DNA of 64,000 bases, from the NCBI RefSeq assembly GCF_000186865.1, contig NW_008705565.1, positions 1,759,686-1,823,685 of the forward strand, read 5' to 3'. Origin of the DNA: Aureococcus anophagefferens (taxonomy: Eukaryota > Sar > Pelagophyceae > Pelagomonadales > Pelagomonadaceae). The translations under genes were made by a program, and so were the position numbers. Positions within the stretch are counted from its first letter, which is position 1. The number at the start of each line of letters is the position of its first letter. Positions 20,001-30,002 of the stretch are shown piece by piece. The notes below the pieces were generated by a model. That model was not told where the DNA came from. It worked only from the letters and a program-made list of their open reading frames with translations, and searched no databases.

Positions 20001-20364
20001 TCGGCTCGCTCCAGAATTTCAGCGCGAACGCGTCGCGCATCTTGATTTTCCTCTCGATGTGGCGTTCGAGCAGCGCGCGGCGCTCCTCCGCAGCTTCTCG
20101 CGCTTCGCGCTTCTCGTGCTCGATGGTGACCGCGCTCAAAACGGTGTAGAGGCGCCTGCGCACCTTCTCGGTAACTTTCCTCAGCTCGTCATCTTCCAAC
20201 TTCGCATTCGCCCGCACGTTATACAGCTTCATTTGCTCCTTGATTTTAGAGGGGTCCGTCTCCTTCATCTTGTGTATCGCCAGAAGGTCGCGCTTTAGCG
20301 CGCGCGCGCCATCGAGGCACGGCACGCGGTCGAAGTCCTCCGCTGTGACGCGAAAACCACCCAT
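17028..20364 (-). CDS. ASCH-domain protein with seven introns
   Basis: About 808 residues. Exons 19244-20364, 19014-19170, 18591-18802, 18174-18411, 18050-18124, 17741-17917, 17487-17657 and 17028-17303; all phases agree and the total is divisible by three. The N-terminus is charged and helical (KMKETDPSKIKEQMKLYNVR), followed by acidic linkers. The ASCH domain spans exons 1-3 (FGLPIKAEWLEKILRGEKTV, KVGQRIGLICSK, then VHAWVFEDVIVYET). ASCH domains are beta-barrels thought to bind RNA or modified nucleotides. The last ~400 residues, including FIWILLYHDTHKQ and CDLIISQLKKKGYNVLVHV, are not recognised. The fifth intron (17918-18049) is open in frame and may be retained. Two genes rather than one is possible if exon 3 does not join exon 4. 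Confidence 0.6.
17304..17478 (-). mobile_element. Diverged introner, reverse orientation
   Basis: Lies in the last intron (17304-17486) of the ASCH gene. Flanking 8-mers AAACGCGC and AAGCGCGC match at 7 of 8. The interior reads CTTCGAAAGCTCGACGAGAG...CGTCCAAAAGTCGGG, matching the reverse complement of the 203-bp elements (CTTCGAGAACTCGACGAGAG, CGTCCAAAAATCAG). It therefore sits in the opposite orientation to those relative to transcription, yet still supplies the AG (CTACGCAG). Its GC donor comes from the duplication. Confidence 0.7.
17658..17740 (-). mobile_element. Short introner-like intron (83 bp)
   Basis: GT-AG intron of the ASCH gene. Donor octamer GTGGCCGC and downstream exon octamer GTCGCCGC match 7 of 8. 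The interior ACGTTCGAGAG...ACGAAATCGTC...GTGCTTCGTAG resembles the short family in the MCC, LtrA and RND genes. Confidence 0.65.
17918..18049 (-). mobile_element. Possible diverged 203-type introner
   Basis: The interior (GTCGAATCG...GTTTTTGGTCGATTCT...CGAGCGATCGC, plus strand) resembles the 203-bp family, and a CTGCGTGCGTGCG end abuts the exon. No clear duplication was found and the stretch is open in frame, so splicing is uncertain. Confidence 0.4.
18412..18590 (-). mobile_element. Intron with duplication-like ends (179 bp)
   Basis: Third intron of the ASCH gene, predicted from frame. Donor octamer GTTTTTGG and following exon octamer GTTTCTGC match 6 of 8; the 3' end is CCACGCAG, like the 203-bp element terminus CCACACAG. 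It also carries GCTAGCTCCGTGAATTCGA, similar to CTAGCTCCGTCAAATCGA of the 203-bp elements. Confidence 0.55.
18803..19005 (-). mobile_element. Introner, 203 bp, perfect 8-bp duplication
   Basis: Termini CTGTGTGGAAATCAA in inverted repeat (15 bp perfect). Flanked by GCGTGGAC at 18795-18802 and 19006-19013. Same length as, and close in sequence to, the element at 41429-41631. On the coding (minus) strand the GT donor is the first two bases of the duplication GTCCACGC and the AG is the element's end. Removing element plus one duplication restores EYKK-VHAWVFED in frame. No ORF inside, so it is non-autonomous. Confidence 0.92.
19171..19243 (-). mobile_element. Short introner-like intron (73 bp)
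   Basis: First intron of the ASCH gene. Donor octamer GTCAACGC and exon octamer GTCAATGG match 6 of 8; the spliced product reads LICSKSS-MVMGE. The element end CGTCGCGCGGCAG resembles the start of the short family read in reverse, which is tentative. Confidence 0.5.
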
Positions 20365-20513
20365 AGCGGCGCACGTGCTCGCGTTCCGCGAAGCGCTCGG
20401 CGAAGAGGAGCCGGAGCTCGGCCTCGACGACGAGGCGGCCAAGGCGCCGGCCGTGCTCCAACCCGAGCGCCGCGCGACGCTCCGGAAAGCCGTGGGCCTC
20501 GACGCGACCGACC

Positions 20514-20782
20514 GAGGTGCTCGAGTCGATGCACCAGGGGCACGAGCGCCTCGCGGAGCGCTTCGCGGAGCGCGCCGACCGCGGCGCGTATCGCAGCTGC
20601 GCTCGGTGCTGCACGAGTCGAACGATCACCAGCGACGTGCGAAGCGGAGCGACGTCAGAAACGGGCAGCCATGCTCGGCCAGCGCCCCTTCAACATTGCT
20701 TCGTTTTGCCACAGCAAGGTCGGTGTTCCTCGCCGTCGCCGTCGCGGCCCTCCTGGCCTGCCGCCGCGCGATCTTCGCCTAA
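20514..20782 (+). CDS. Possible end of a small tail-anchored protein
   Basis: Between the divergent ASCH start and the dynamin stop. One frame ends in a hydrophobic C-terminus (ARSVFLAVAVAALLACRR) with stop at 20780-20782, as in tail-anchored proteins. A second frame just upstream reads a helical SMHQGHERLAERFAERA. The overall look recalls SNARE-type proteins, but the frames do not join without an unseen intron and no good start codon was found. Confidence 0.25.
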
Positions 20783-20783
20783 C

Positions 20784-22922
20784 TTAGCCGCGCGCGGCCG
20801 GCGCGTCGAAGGCGCGCGCCGCGGCGAAGTCGTCGAGGGTCTCGCGCGCGCGGTCGAGCTTGTCGAGGAGCGCGGCGGCGGCGTCGCGGCGCGCCGCGAG
20901 GTCCGGGTCCTCGGCGAGGAGGCCCGCGATGGCGCCGTCGGAGTACGCGTGCGTCGCCTCGGCGACGCGGAGCGCGAGGTCGTGGCCAAACTCCTGGACG
21001 AGGTACATGTCGACGGCCATGGGCACGAGGTCCGCGACGCGGCGCTCGAGGATCTCGAAGTAGCGGTCGACCTTGGCCCGGAGGAAGTCGCGCGCGTCGC
21101 GGCGGCCCGGCCGCGCGGCCGCCGCGCCCTTGGCGGCCGGCGGCGGCGGCCGGTTCCAGCTCCCGAAGGGCGACGCCGTCGGCTGGGCGCGGAAGGCCGC
21201 GTCCCGGGGCGGCGGCGGCTCGTCGTCGTCGTCGAGGGGGTCCAGGGTGAAGGGCTGGCGCTGCGTGCGGAGGAGCACGTCGAGCGCGGCGACGGCCGCC
21301 GCGTGCTTCGCGTCCGCGAGGTCGCGCGCGACGTCGTCGACGGCGGCGCCGAGCGCCGGGAAGCGCGCGCCGAAGGTCGCGGACGCCGTCGTCCGCGCGA
21401 GGCGCAGCACGCGGGCCCGCACGCGCGCCGCGCACGCCTCCGCGGGCGCCGCCAAGTCGCCGACGACGTCTCTCACCAGACTCGCGAAGGCCGCGTAGGA
21501 CGGGAAGCCGTAGAAGGCCTCGCGGCCGTGGCGGCCCTCGACGGCCTCGGCGACGCGGTGCGCCGTCGCGTTGTCGTCGCCGGGCCAGAGGCCTCGAAGG
21601 GTCGCGTGGAAGCCCCGGTACTCGTCCAAAAGCTCCGCGGCGAAGCTCCGGCCGCCGGTGTCCGCGTCGCGGCCCAGCGTCGCCTCGCGCACGGCCGACG
21701 CGAAGTCCGTCGTCAGCGACACGAGGAAGGCCTTGCGCCCGGACGCGCTCCGCGGCGGCGGCGCCGCGCCGAGCGCGGCGAGCGCCGCGCGCGCCTCGGC
21801 CGCGCGCGCGTCGACGCGCGCGCGGAGGCCCGGCGCGTCGGCGGCGATGTGGGCGCCGAGCACGTCACCGAGGTGGGCGACGAGCCGCGGCACGCCGAAG
21901 CGGGCCGGCCGCGCGTCGCGGAGCGCGGCGAGCCGGTCGTCGAAGAAGGTTCGTTCGCGATCGAGCGCGTCGGCGACGGACGCGCGCGCGTCGAGCGCGC
22001 GCTGGCCCCGGTTCAGGACCACGTACCAGCCGTGGGCCGCCAGCTTGACGACGTGGCCGTCGAGGATGGCCGCGAGCGAGCCCTCCGTGCCCGGGTCCAT
22101 GAGGTCGGGCTTCGTGAGGACGCCCACGGTCCGGGCCCCGTCCGGGTCCGCGTCGCGCGCGAGCTTGAGCGCCTCCGCCGTCGCGAGGTCGGCGTTGCAG
22201 GGCACGACGACGAGGATCACCGTGCGCGCCGGCGCCGCGTAGCGCTGCGCCAGAGCTTTCGTCACCGCGGGCACGTCGCGGCTCTGGCCCTCGACGGAGA
22301 CGCGCGCGAGCCCCGGCAGGTCCACTAATGTCAAATCCGGCGCGCTCGGGCTGCTGATCGTGCACCGCACGGCGCGCTCGCTGACGCCGCCGCCCGCGCG
22401 CACGAGCTTGCGCATCGTCGCGTTCAGCGCCTCCCCGACGCCGTCGCAGCCGACGCGCGTCCGCTCGTCGCTCCCCTCCGCGGAGACGACGGCGCGGCAC
22501 CCGGGCGACGCGCTCCGCACGAGCCGCAGCTCGATGGGCGCGCGCGTCACGAAGCCCGTGCCCCGCAGCAGCTGCACGCCCGAGATCGCCTCGAGCACGC
22601 TCGACTTGCCCGCGGACTGGTCGCCGACGACGACGATCCGCGGCAGGTCCAGCTGCGTCCCGAGGCCCAGGGACCGCAGGCCGTCGTTGAGGTCCAGCAA
22701 CGCGCGGAACGCGGGCCGCTGCTCGTAGACCGTCGAGAGCGTCGAGGGCGACGGGGTAACGGTTGTTTTGAACGTCGTGGCGTTGCTGGCCGCGTCGGCG
22801 AACGCGCAACGCGTGCCCTCGTCGCAGGCGTCGTCCTGGGCGGCGACGACCGCGACGAGGGCCGCGAGGAGGCGCAGGCGCCTGCTGGTTTGAGCGCAGA
22901 AGGCGACCATGTTGCGCGCCAT
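20784..22922 (-). CDS. Dynamin-superfamily GTPase with N-terminal signal peptide
   Basis: 712 residues from ATG 22922; a second ATG lies four codons downstream. G1 GDQSAGKSSVLEAI, switch region VTRAPIELRLVR, G3 DLPGLA and G4 TKPDLMDPG identify a dynamin GTPase. A helical stalk and a C-terminal GED-like helix (RDAAAALLDKLDRARETLDD) follow, but no PH domain. Before the GTPase domain is a typical secretory leader (SRRLRLLAALVAVVAAQ) and an acidic Cys-containing segment. Dynamins are normally cytosolic, so a leader suggests action in the lumen of the secretory system or, in a complex-plastid alga, at plastid membranes. No phenylalanine follows the predicted cleavage site, which argues against the plastid stroma. 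Confidence 0.85.
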   Translation of the reverse strand: MARNMVAFCAQTSRRLRLLAALVAVVAAQDDACDEGTRCAFADAASNATTFKTTVTPSPSTLSTVYEQRPAFRALLDLNDGLRSLGLGTQLDLPRIVVVGDQSAGKSSVLEAISGVQLLRGTGFVTRAPIELRLVRSASPGCRAVVSAEGSDERTRVGCDGVGEALNATMRKLVRAGGGVSERAVRCTISSPSAPDLTLVDLPGLARVSVEGQSRDVPAVTKALAQRYAAPARTVILVVVPCNADLATAEALKLARDADPDGARTVGVLTKPDLMDPGTEGSLAAILDGHVVKLAAHGWYVVLNRGQRALDARASVADALDRERTFFDDRLAALRDARPARFGVPRLVAHLGDVLGAHIAADAPGLRARVDARAAEARAALAALGAAPPPRSASGRKAFLVSLTTDFASAVREATLGRDADTGGRSFAAELLDEYRGFHATLRGLWPGDDNATAHRVAEAVEGRHGREAFYGFPSYAAFASLVRDVVGDLAAPAEACAARVRARVLRLARTTASATFGARFPALGAAVDDVARDLADAKHAAAVAALDVLLRTQRQPFTLDPLDDDDEPPPPRDAAFRAQPTASPFGSWNRPPPPAAKGAAAARPGRRDARDFLRAKVDRYFEILERRVADLVPMAVDMYLVQEFGHDLALRVAEATHAYSDGAIAGLLAEDPDLAARRDAAAALLDKLDRARETLDDFAAARAFDAPAARG

Positions 22923-23204
22923 AGGCCGGAGCTGAACTGCCACAAGGACGGACAAAAGATCTTTTTTGTTTGCAGCAAACCTCGCGCGGCCCGCCTTTCG
23001 AACGGGTCGGCCGCCCGCCGTGCTCGCGAGTTGGCAGCCGCACGGCGCCGCAGACCAGCCCCCGCAGCCATCCGTGCTGGCCGTCGCGCAGCGGACGCAC
23101 CACCAGCCCCCGCCGCGGCGCCCGAGTCGCCCGAGCTCCCCGCGCGGCCGCCGCCGTCCGCCGCGCCGCACCCGGCGCTCGCGTCCGCCTTCGCGGCCGA
23201 CAAA

Positions 23205-25254
23205 ATGAACGTCCAGAAGCGGCGCAGCGTCGATGGCGGCCCCGGCAAGCCCAAGAGCACGCTGGCCGCCATGCAGGACATCGAGAAGAAGCGCCAGGAG
23301 CGGCGGCAGCAGATGGAGGAGCGCAAGGTGCGCCGCGCGCGGCGGGACCCGCGCGACCCGCCCCGTGAATCGCCCCTTCGTAGGCGGACAAGCGCGCGGA
23401 GGAGAAGCGGAACGCGGAGCAGGGCCTCCTGGGCGACGCGGACTTCGTGAAGATGATCGGCGCGTGGCGCGAGGCGCGCCCCACGGGCGCGCCGCACGTG
23501 CCCTTCGACTGCGGCGACGTCGCGACGGCGGGGAGCGGCAACGAGATCTGCATCTGCGTGCGGAAGCGGCCCATCGGCCGGCGGGAGGTCGCGGCGAACG
23601 ACCACGACGCGGTGTCGTGCGTGCACCCGGCCGTCGTCGTCCACGACTGCCGCCACCGCGTCGACGGCATCACCAAGTACCTGAACAACACGCAGTTCGC
23701 CTTCGACCACGCGTTCTCCGAGGCCGTCGAGACCGAGGAGGTCTACGCGTGCGTCGGCGCGCCGCTCGTCGACTTCGTCGTGTCGCGCCGGGGCCGCGCG
23801 ACGATCTTCGCCTACGGCCAGACGGGCTCGGGCAAGACCTACACGATGGAGGGCATCCAGGACCGCGCGGCCTACGCGGTCTTCACGGCGCTCGGGAACG
23901 CCGGCGGCGTCAACGTCGGCGTGTCGTTCTTCGAGATCTACGGCGGCCGGTGCCAGGACCTGCTGCGGGACCGGGCGCGGCTCCAGGTCCGCGAGGACGG
24001 CAAGGGCGAGGTCAACGTCGTGGGCCTGTCCGAGGCCGCCGCGCCGTCGCCGGAGGCGCTGCTCGAGACGATCCGCGAGGGCAACGAGCTCCGGACGAAG
24101 CAGCGGACGGAGATGAACGACGCGTCGTCGCGGTCGCACGCGATCTGCTCCATCTGCCTCCGGGAAAAGGCGTCGGGCAAGCTGCTGGGCAAGCTGAGCC
24201 TCGTGGATCTGGCGGGCAGCGAGCGCGGCCAGGACACGCGGAGCCACAACCGCCAGCTCCGGACGGAATCCGCGGAGATCAACAAGAGCCTGCTCGCGCT
24301 CAAGGAATGCATCCGGGGCCTGGCGACGCGCGACGCGCACGTGCCCTTCCGCGCGTCCAAGCTCACCATGGTGCTCCGCGACTCCTTCGTGCGGCCGCAC
24401 TGCCGCGTCGCCATGATCGCGACGGTGTCGCCGTCCGTGTCCGCGACGGACCACACGATCAACACGCTCCGCTACGCGGACCGCGTCAAGGAGAAGCAGC
24501 CCCACGCCGTCCAGCCGCTGTCGGAGCGCAACGCGGCGGCCGAGGCCAACGAGCGCCGCGGCGGCGCCAAGGACGACCGGCCGCCGTCCGCGCGCGCGCC
24601 CGGCGCCGACGCCGCGCGCGACCGGCGCCGGTCCGCGCCGCCGGCGCCGTCCGCGCCGCCCGCGCGGCCCGCGTCCGCGGCCGCGCGCCGGTCCCTGGGC
24701 GCCGGCGCGCCGGGCCGCGCCGACGACGCGCCGCGCGGCGCGCCGCCCCGGGCGGCGGCCGCGCCCGCGCGGCCGCCGCCGCCGGACGCGGACGCCAAGT
24801 TCGGCTACGCGCCGCCGGCCAAGGCCGCGCCGCGGCCCCGCGACGAGGCCAAGGACGACGTCAAGGCCGGCCCCGACGACCCGCGGCCCGCGGTCGTCGC
24901 GCCCGCGCCGCCCGCGCCGCCGCGCGGGCGGCGGCGACGACCCGCCCGAGGTCCTCCGCTCCCCGCACGGTGGACAGCCTCTTCGAGGAGGAGGAGGCGC
25001 TGCTCAACGCGCACATGAACGTCATCCAGGAGAACGCGGAGCTCCTCACGGAGGAGGGCCGCATGCTCCAGCAGGTCCAGGGCGGCGACGTGCCCGACTA
25101 CGACATCGACACCTACGTGTCCCGGCTCCAGGCCATCCTCGACCGCAAGGCCGAGCAGATCGCCACGCTCCAGGCGCAGCTCCACAAGTTCGCCAAGAAG
25201 CTCCGCGAGGAGGAGGACCAGTCCCAGCGCGTCCACCAGATGCCCATGTGGTAG
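23205..25254 (+). CDS. Kinesin-13-like microtubule depolymerase
   Basis: Exon 1 23205-23327 gives 41 charged residues; a 56-bp GT-AG intron follows; exon 2 starts at 23384. The internal motor domain has P-loop AYGQTGSGKTYTMEG, switch I NDASSRSHAI and switch II VDLAGSERG, with a neck region before it as in kinesin-13/MCAK, which depolymerise microtubule ends. The Pro/Ala-rich linker changes frame between about 24890 and 24970. The C-terminus VDSLFEEEEALLNAHM, then a coiled coil ending in HQMPMW, is typical of kinesin-13 but lies in another frame. A short intron ending at CCCGAG (24951) is likely; an indel is possible. Starts divergently from the dynamin gene 282 bp away. Confidence 0.85.
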
Positions 25255-25295
25255 GCGCCGCGCGCGAGCGCGCGCCCGCCCGCGTCACCCCGGGC

Positions 25296-25450
25296 CCACG
25301 TAACCGTCGCTATCTTGGTCGCGCGCCCCTGGCCCACGCCACGCGCCGCTCTCTTGGTCGCGCGCCCGCCCGCGCCCGCCCGGGCCCACGCCACAGTCGC
25401 TATCTTGGTCGCGCGCCCCCGTCCACGCCACCGCCGCTCTCTTGGTCGAG
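25296..25450. repeat. Minisatellite between convergent genes
   Basis: Four imperfect units containing CGCT(A/C)TCTTGGTCG at about 25308, 25348, 25398 and 25436, separated by GC-rich GGGCCCACG(C)CA spacers (38-50 bp period). It lies between the stop codons of kinesin-13 and PABPN1, so it sits in one or both 3' UTRs. Confidence 0.8.
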
Positions 25451-25508
25451 CTTAGGCGAGGGGGGCGCGCGCGCGTTTTTTCGAGGGGGGCGGCGGCGGC
25501 GCCGCGGC

Positions 25509-26072
25509 CTAGTAGGGGCGGTAGCCCTTGTAGTAGCCCTTGCCCTTGCGGCCCTTGCCGCGGCCCCGGCCGCGGCCGCGGCCGCGCCCTCGGCCGCGGC
25601 CCTGGCCGGGCACGTTCGTGCGCTTCGCGACGACCTTGAGCTGGCGGCCTTTGAAGATCGAGTTGTCGAGGAGCACGGCCGTCGGCACGGACGCGGGCTC
25701 CTCGAACTCGACGTAGGCGTAGCCCTTGGACCGGCCCGTGAACTTGTCGCAGAGGATGGTCACGCGGTTGATCGTGCCGCAGGCCGCGAAGTGCGCCTGG
25801 AGCTCCTCGGGCGTCGCGTCGTAGTCGACCTGCCCGACGTAGATGGACCGCTCGTCGGTGTCGTTCTCCTTCTTCGCCTCGGCGCCCGTCTCGACCTGGA
25901 GCTCCTGCTGCATGGCCTTGAGCTTCGCCGCCTCGTCCTCCATCTCCTGGACGCGCCGCTTCATCTCCTCGAGCTCGGGGTCCACGGCGCCGTCGCCGCC
26001 CTCGTCGCCGCCGGCCTCGGCGTCGTCGGCGCCGGCGTCGTCGTAGTCGACCTGCTCCTCCTCGTCGGCCAT
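25509..26072 (-). CDS. PABPN1: Nuclear poly(A)-binding protein PABPN1/PABP2
   Basis: 187 residues from ATG 26072. An acidic N-terminus and a coiled coil ([20 protein letters not shown]) precede one RRM with RNP2 SIYVGQVDY and RNP1 [10 protein letters not shown] Gly-Arg-rich tail ([15 protein letters not shown]) ends in YKGYRPY, typical of PABPN1 and a target for arginine methylation. The family controls poly(A) tail length in the nucleus. Intronless here. The start is supported by family length and by the MADEEEQ acidic beginning. Confidence 0.93.
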   Translation of the reverse strand: MADEEEQVDYDDAGADDAEAGGDEGGDGAVDPELEEMKRRVQEMEDEAAKLKAMQQELQVETGAEAKKENDTDERSIYVGQVDYDATPEELQAHFAACGTINRVTILCDKFTGRSKGYAYVEFEEPASVPTAVLLDNSIFKGRQLKVVAKRTNVPGQGRGRGRGRGRGRGRGKGRKGKGYYKGYRPY

Positions 26073-26296
26073 GGCGCGTGCAACGGGAACCGGCGCGCGG
26101 CCGGTCGCTGTGTCGGTTCGGCGCGCGGTCGGCGGCGCGAGGCGGCGACTGCGGCGGCTCAACTCGCGAGAAGGTTGCTGGCGTGAAGGCAAGCTCGCCC
26201 TATTCGGCAGTGCCATCCCCCACCCAGCCCTGTCCACGAGTCCTCCCACACCCTTGGTGGTGCGCAGCCCCATGGGCGCCGCGGCGTAGGCCTCCC

Positions 26297-28397
26297 ATGC
26301 AGCTCCAGAGCATGCCGAGCGCGGCGTGCGACGACGGCGACGCCGACGCGCCCGCGTCCGAGGCGCGGCCCGTGACGCCGGAGCGGCCCGGGTCGGAGGA
26401 CGCGCCGGCGTGCGACGCCGGCGCCGACGACGACGACGCCCGCAAGCAGTCGCTGGCGAAGGCGCTCGACAGCCACGGCGCGCACCGCCACGAGACCTGG
26501 ATGGAGCTCATGACGGACCTGCTCTTCGTGAGCCTCGCCTACAACTGCGGCTACATCATCAAGGACTGCGGCGTGTCCAAGGCCATCCACGCGACGTGGA
26601 TCCCCTTCTTTAGCTGCTACCAGGCCTGGCTCGACGTCACGCTCTACGCGAACCGCTTCGCGTCCCCGGCGGCGTCCCGCGGCCGCGACGACGGTCGAGA
26701 GATTTCGAGAGGCGAAGACGACGAGCAACGGTAGGTCCATGGACATCTACCACGGCTGCTGCTACGGGCTGAGCGCGCTGGGCATCTTCCTCATGGTGCT
26801 GAACGCGAACACGGGCGCGGACGGCGCCTACCTGGGGTGCACGGGCTTCGCGAAGACCGACGCGTCGTACGCGCGCGCGTTCCTCGTCGGCTTCGGCGCG
26901 AACCGCTTCGCGGTGGCGATCCTCAACGCCATGGCCTTCGAGTCGAACCGGGAGCTGCTGGGCACGCGGACGGACGCGGCGCTCGCGACGGCGGAGACCG
27001 TCGCCGTCGTCTGGGCCGCGGGCGTCGACGGCGCGGACATCCGCGTCGTGCCCGCGCTCCTCTTCATGCGCATCGCCTGGCACGTGCTCGAGGTCGTCGC
27101 GCTGCACCTGCTGGGCTCGCGCGCCTTCGAGCGCCACACGCGGCGCGCGCACGTCCACGAGGAGCACCTCATCGGCCGCCACACGGCCATCACGATGATC
27201 ATGCTCGGCGAGGCCGTGCTCCAGCTCACGACGGGCGTGTCGACGCTCGACGCGCACGAGAGCGGGTCCTACACCTTCTCCGTCGCCGGTTTCACGCTCG
27301 TCTTCGCGCTCGCCGTGCTCACGTTCAACACGGTGCCGCGCATCGGCATGCACGCGCTCGGCCGGTCGAAGAAGCGCGGCGCGGTCTGGCGCATCCTGTC
27401 GGCGCGGCCCCGCGCCAGTTCCGAGCGAACGGCCGGGAAAAAACGAATTCTCCTAGGCGCTGTCGAGCTACTACATCCTGCTCGTGGGCTGCGCGATCAA
27501 GCTCGTCGAGATGGACCTGTCGCCGGCGGCGTCCGACGGCGACGCTCTTCTCGTAAACCGCATCCTCGTAGGTCGACGAGCTACTCCTGCAAGGACTACT
27601 CGGCCGCGGAGATGCCGTCGTACCCGTCCGACGACGACCATCGCGACGACGACCATCGCGACGACGGCCACCGCCGGCGGTTTCTCGCGGATGGGTACGC
27701 GCCGGCGGCGGCGTGCCCGGACTCCCTCGTCAAGGAGGGCCACGCGAGCTTCATGAGCTTCTCGCTCACGGGGGCCATGGTCTGCTACCTCGTCATCCGC
27801 CTGAACCACAAGGGCTTCGTGCTCAGGAACGTCGCGCGCCTCTACGCCTACGGCGCGCGCGCGGTCGTCTCGCTGGGCCACGTGCTCATCTTCCTCTTCT
27901 ACCGCGACGACCTCTCCGCGGACCGGCTCCTCGTGCGCCACGCGCTCGCGGCCGTCGCGGCCTGCGTCCTCGACGGGCTCCTCACGTTCGTCGACTTCTT
28001 GCTCGCCGGCAAGCACCGGCGCGACGACGACCACGTCGAGTTCGCGGCGGTCCACGAGGAGGGCTTCAGCCGCCCCTCGCGCAGCATCCTCGCGCGGCGC
28101 TTCTCGGCCCACGTGCGGCCCCGGTCCGTCATCCAGCGCGTCCTCGAGCGCCGCCGGCTCTTCGACGCCGTCCGCCGGAGCTCGACGTCGCTCCGCAAGA
28201 GCGACCCCGGCGCGGCGCCGGAGCCGGCGTCGCCGCAGGGGCCCTTCCGCAAGTCCGCGCCCGGCCGGACCTCGTCCGTCGACGCGCGGGACGGCTCCTT
28301 CGTCGAGCTCCGGGGAAGCTCCGTCGGGGGAAGCTCCGCGGCCCGGCCGCCGCCCGCGTCGCCGCGGACCGTCCGCTTCTCCGATAACCTCGTGTGA
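26297..28397 (+). CDS. LtrA-family (low temperature requirement A-like) multispanning membrane protein
   Basis: Four exons (26297-26661, 26735-27401, 27457-27530, 27572-28397), 643 residues, all phases consistent. Hallmarks of the LtrA family: [18 protein letters not shown] at the first TM, then [11 protein letters not shown], and [18 protein letters not shown] further on. About eight or nine hydrophobic segments are visible, plus a basic, Ser-rich cytoplasmic tail. Function of eukaryotic members is unknown. Exon joins give [26 protein letters not shown] and [13 protein letters not shown]; the second uses a GC donor. The 41-bp third intron is unusually short, so that boundary is the least certain. 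Confidence 0.75.
26662..26734 (+). mobile_element. Short introner-like intron in the LtrA-type gene
   Basis: 73-bp GT-AG intron. Donor octamer GTCCCCGG and downstream exon octamer GTCCATGG match 6 of 8. Shares GGCGTCCCGCGGCCGCGACG and TCGAGAGATTT with the MCC intron and GGCGTCCCGCGG with the RND intron. Confidence 0.7.
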
Positions 28398-28534
28398 ACC
28401 AGCCGGGGTGGCCCTGTCCCGAAGTCTGTCCCGTCTCAGTGCCCGTGGACCGGCGAGCTCATGATGATGTCGCACTTCATCAATTCGGGCATCCACCCTT
28501 GTTGGAACAGCTAAAATTCCATCGTGCCCGCGCG

Positions 28535-30002
28535 ATGTACAGCATGCGCGCGATCCTCGCGCTCGCCGTCGGCGCCGCGGCCTTCGGCAGCAGCTCCAGC
28601 GCCACCTCCTCCGAGGACCTCGAGAGCATCGAGGCGACGCTGGACCACGTCGAGGAGATGGTGCGATCCCGCGTCCAAACGCTGCCCCAAACACCCGCCT
28701 CGCAGCCCCTCCACACTGCGCGTCGCAGGTCTACAACCACACCTACACGCCGTCCGCGCCCATCGGCACCACGACGCTCGGGCACGGCGTCGACCCGGAC
28801 GACTACTCGACCTTGGACGACTACCAACTGCCCATGCGCCGCCGCCTCGAAGACGGGGAGAGCCTCGGCGTGCTCGGCCTGGGCTCGGGCGACTTGAACT
28901 TGTTCGAGCGCGCGGGCTTCGTCGTGTCGTTCGACTGGGAGTGCCAGACCGGCACGAGCGGCGGCGTGTACCCGTGCCCGAACGGCATCCCTTCGACGTG
29001 CCGCGCGAACACGGGCGGCGTGTCGTCGGTGTGCGCCAAGTGCTACTGCGAGGTCGGGAGCCACACGTGCTGCCCGTACTACAGCGAGAACAACACGTAC
29101 TCGGAAGACGGCTACTGGTACGGGGGCTTCGAGTGCCCGTCGGCGCTCCTCAGCGGCGGCGAGCTCGTGACCGACTCGGCGGTCAACTACTGCGAGGTCG
29201 GCGACGCCGTCTCCGCGCTCTACGACGACGGCGAGTCCTACTCCGCGACGGTCTCCGAGGTGACGGGCAGCGACATCACGGTCACGTACTCGGACGACGA
29301 CACGTCGACCTACGACCTCACGGAGTCCGGCAACGTTGTGCAGACCGCGAGCGGCGCGGACTGCGTCACGACCTGCGACTCGTCGACGCTCGACACGGAG
29401 GTCTGGGGCAACCAGTGGTGGAACGACCCGTACGTGTCGCAGTCGTACATCAACTTCAAGGTGACGCGCTACGAGATGGCGGACGCGTTCGGCGTCGAGT
29501 TCTACTCGACGGAGGGCGACACGCTCAAGGTCTTCTCGACGGGCGACGTGCACTTCAAGCCGGACAACGCGGAGCGCACGGTGTACATCAACGAGCAGGT
29601 CGAGTACGAGAGTACGAGTACGAGACCGACATCGACCGCCGCCTCTCGACGGCTGAGGCCGTGCTCGGGGACATCGACCTCACGCTGCCCATCGACCACG
29701 CGCGGCTCGTCGAGGCGCGGTACCGCCACAGCAACACGCGCGGCGGCTCCCAGAAGCCCGCGGCCGCCTCGGAGGTCCCGAGCCCGAAGGGCGAGCCCGT
29801 CGCGCAGAAAGACGCGACCGTCAAGAAGGTCCGGCGTCTCCTCGGCCGCCGCGGCGGCAGCTTCATCTCCTCCGTGGGGTCGTACTCGATATGCGGCCAC
29901 CATGGCGGCCTCTGCGGGAGCAACCGGGCGGGCAACGACAGATCTGATCATCCCTGGACCGTTAACATTTCTCGCCGGCGGGATATGTTAAACGCCGCTT
30001 AA
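28535..30002 (+). CDS. Secreted Cys-rich protein with Tudor-like segment
   Basis: Exon 1 28535-28660 encodes a signal peptide (MYSMRAILALAVGAAAFGSS); a 68-bp intron; exon 2 from 28729. The mature part has a Cys-rich section (DWECQTGTSG, CAKCYCEVGSHTCCPYY) and then VGDAVSALYDDGESYSATV followed by ITVTYSDDDTSTYDL, which has the spacing of a Tudor/agenet barrel. An extended beta-rich region follows (YINFKVTRYEMADAFGVEF). At about 29607 a short GTACGAG microduplication shifts the frame; downstream ETDIDRRLSTAEAVLGDI in the new frame to the stop at 30002 looks coding. Function unknown; likely extracellular or cell wall. Confidence 0.55.

Noticed and set aside
25296..25450. Minisatellite considered as an origin or rDNA-type element
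   Set aside because: Only four imperfect GC-rich units between convergent genes; nothing supports an origin.
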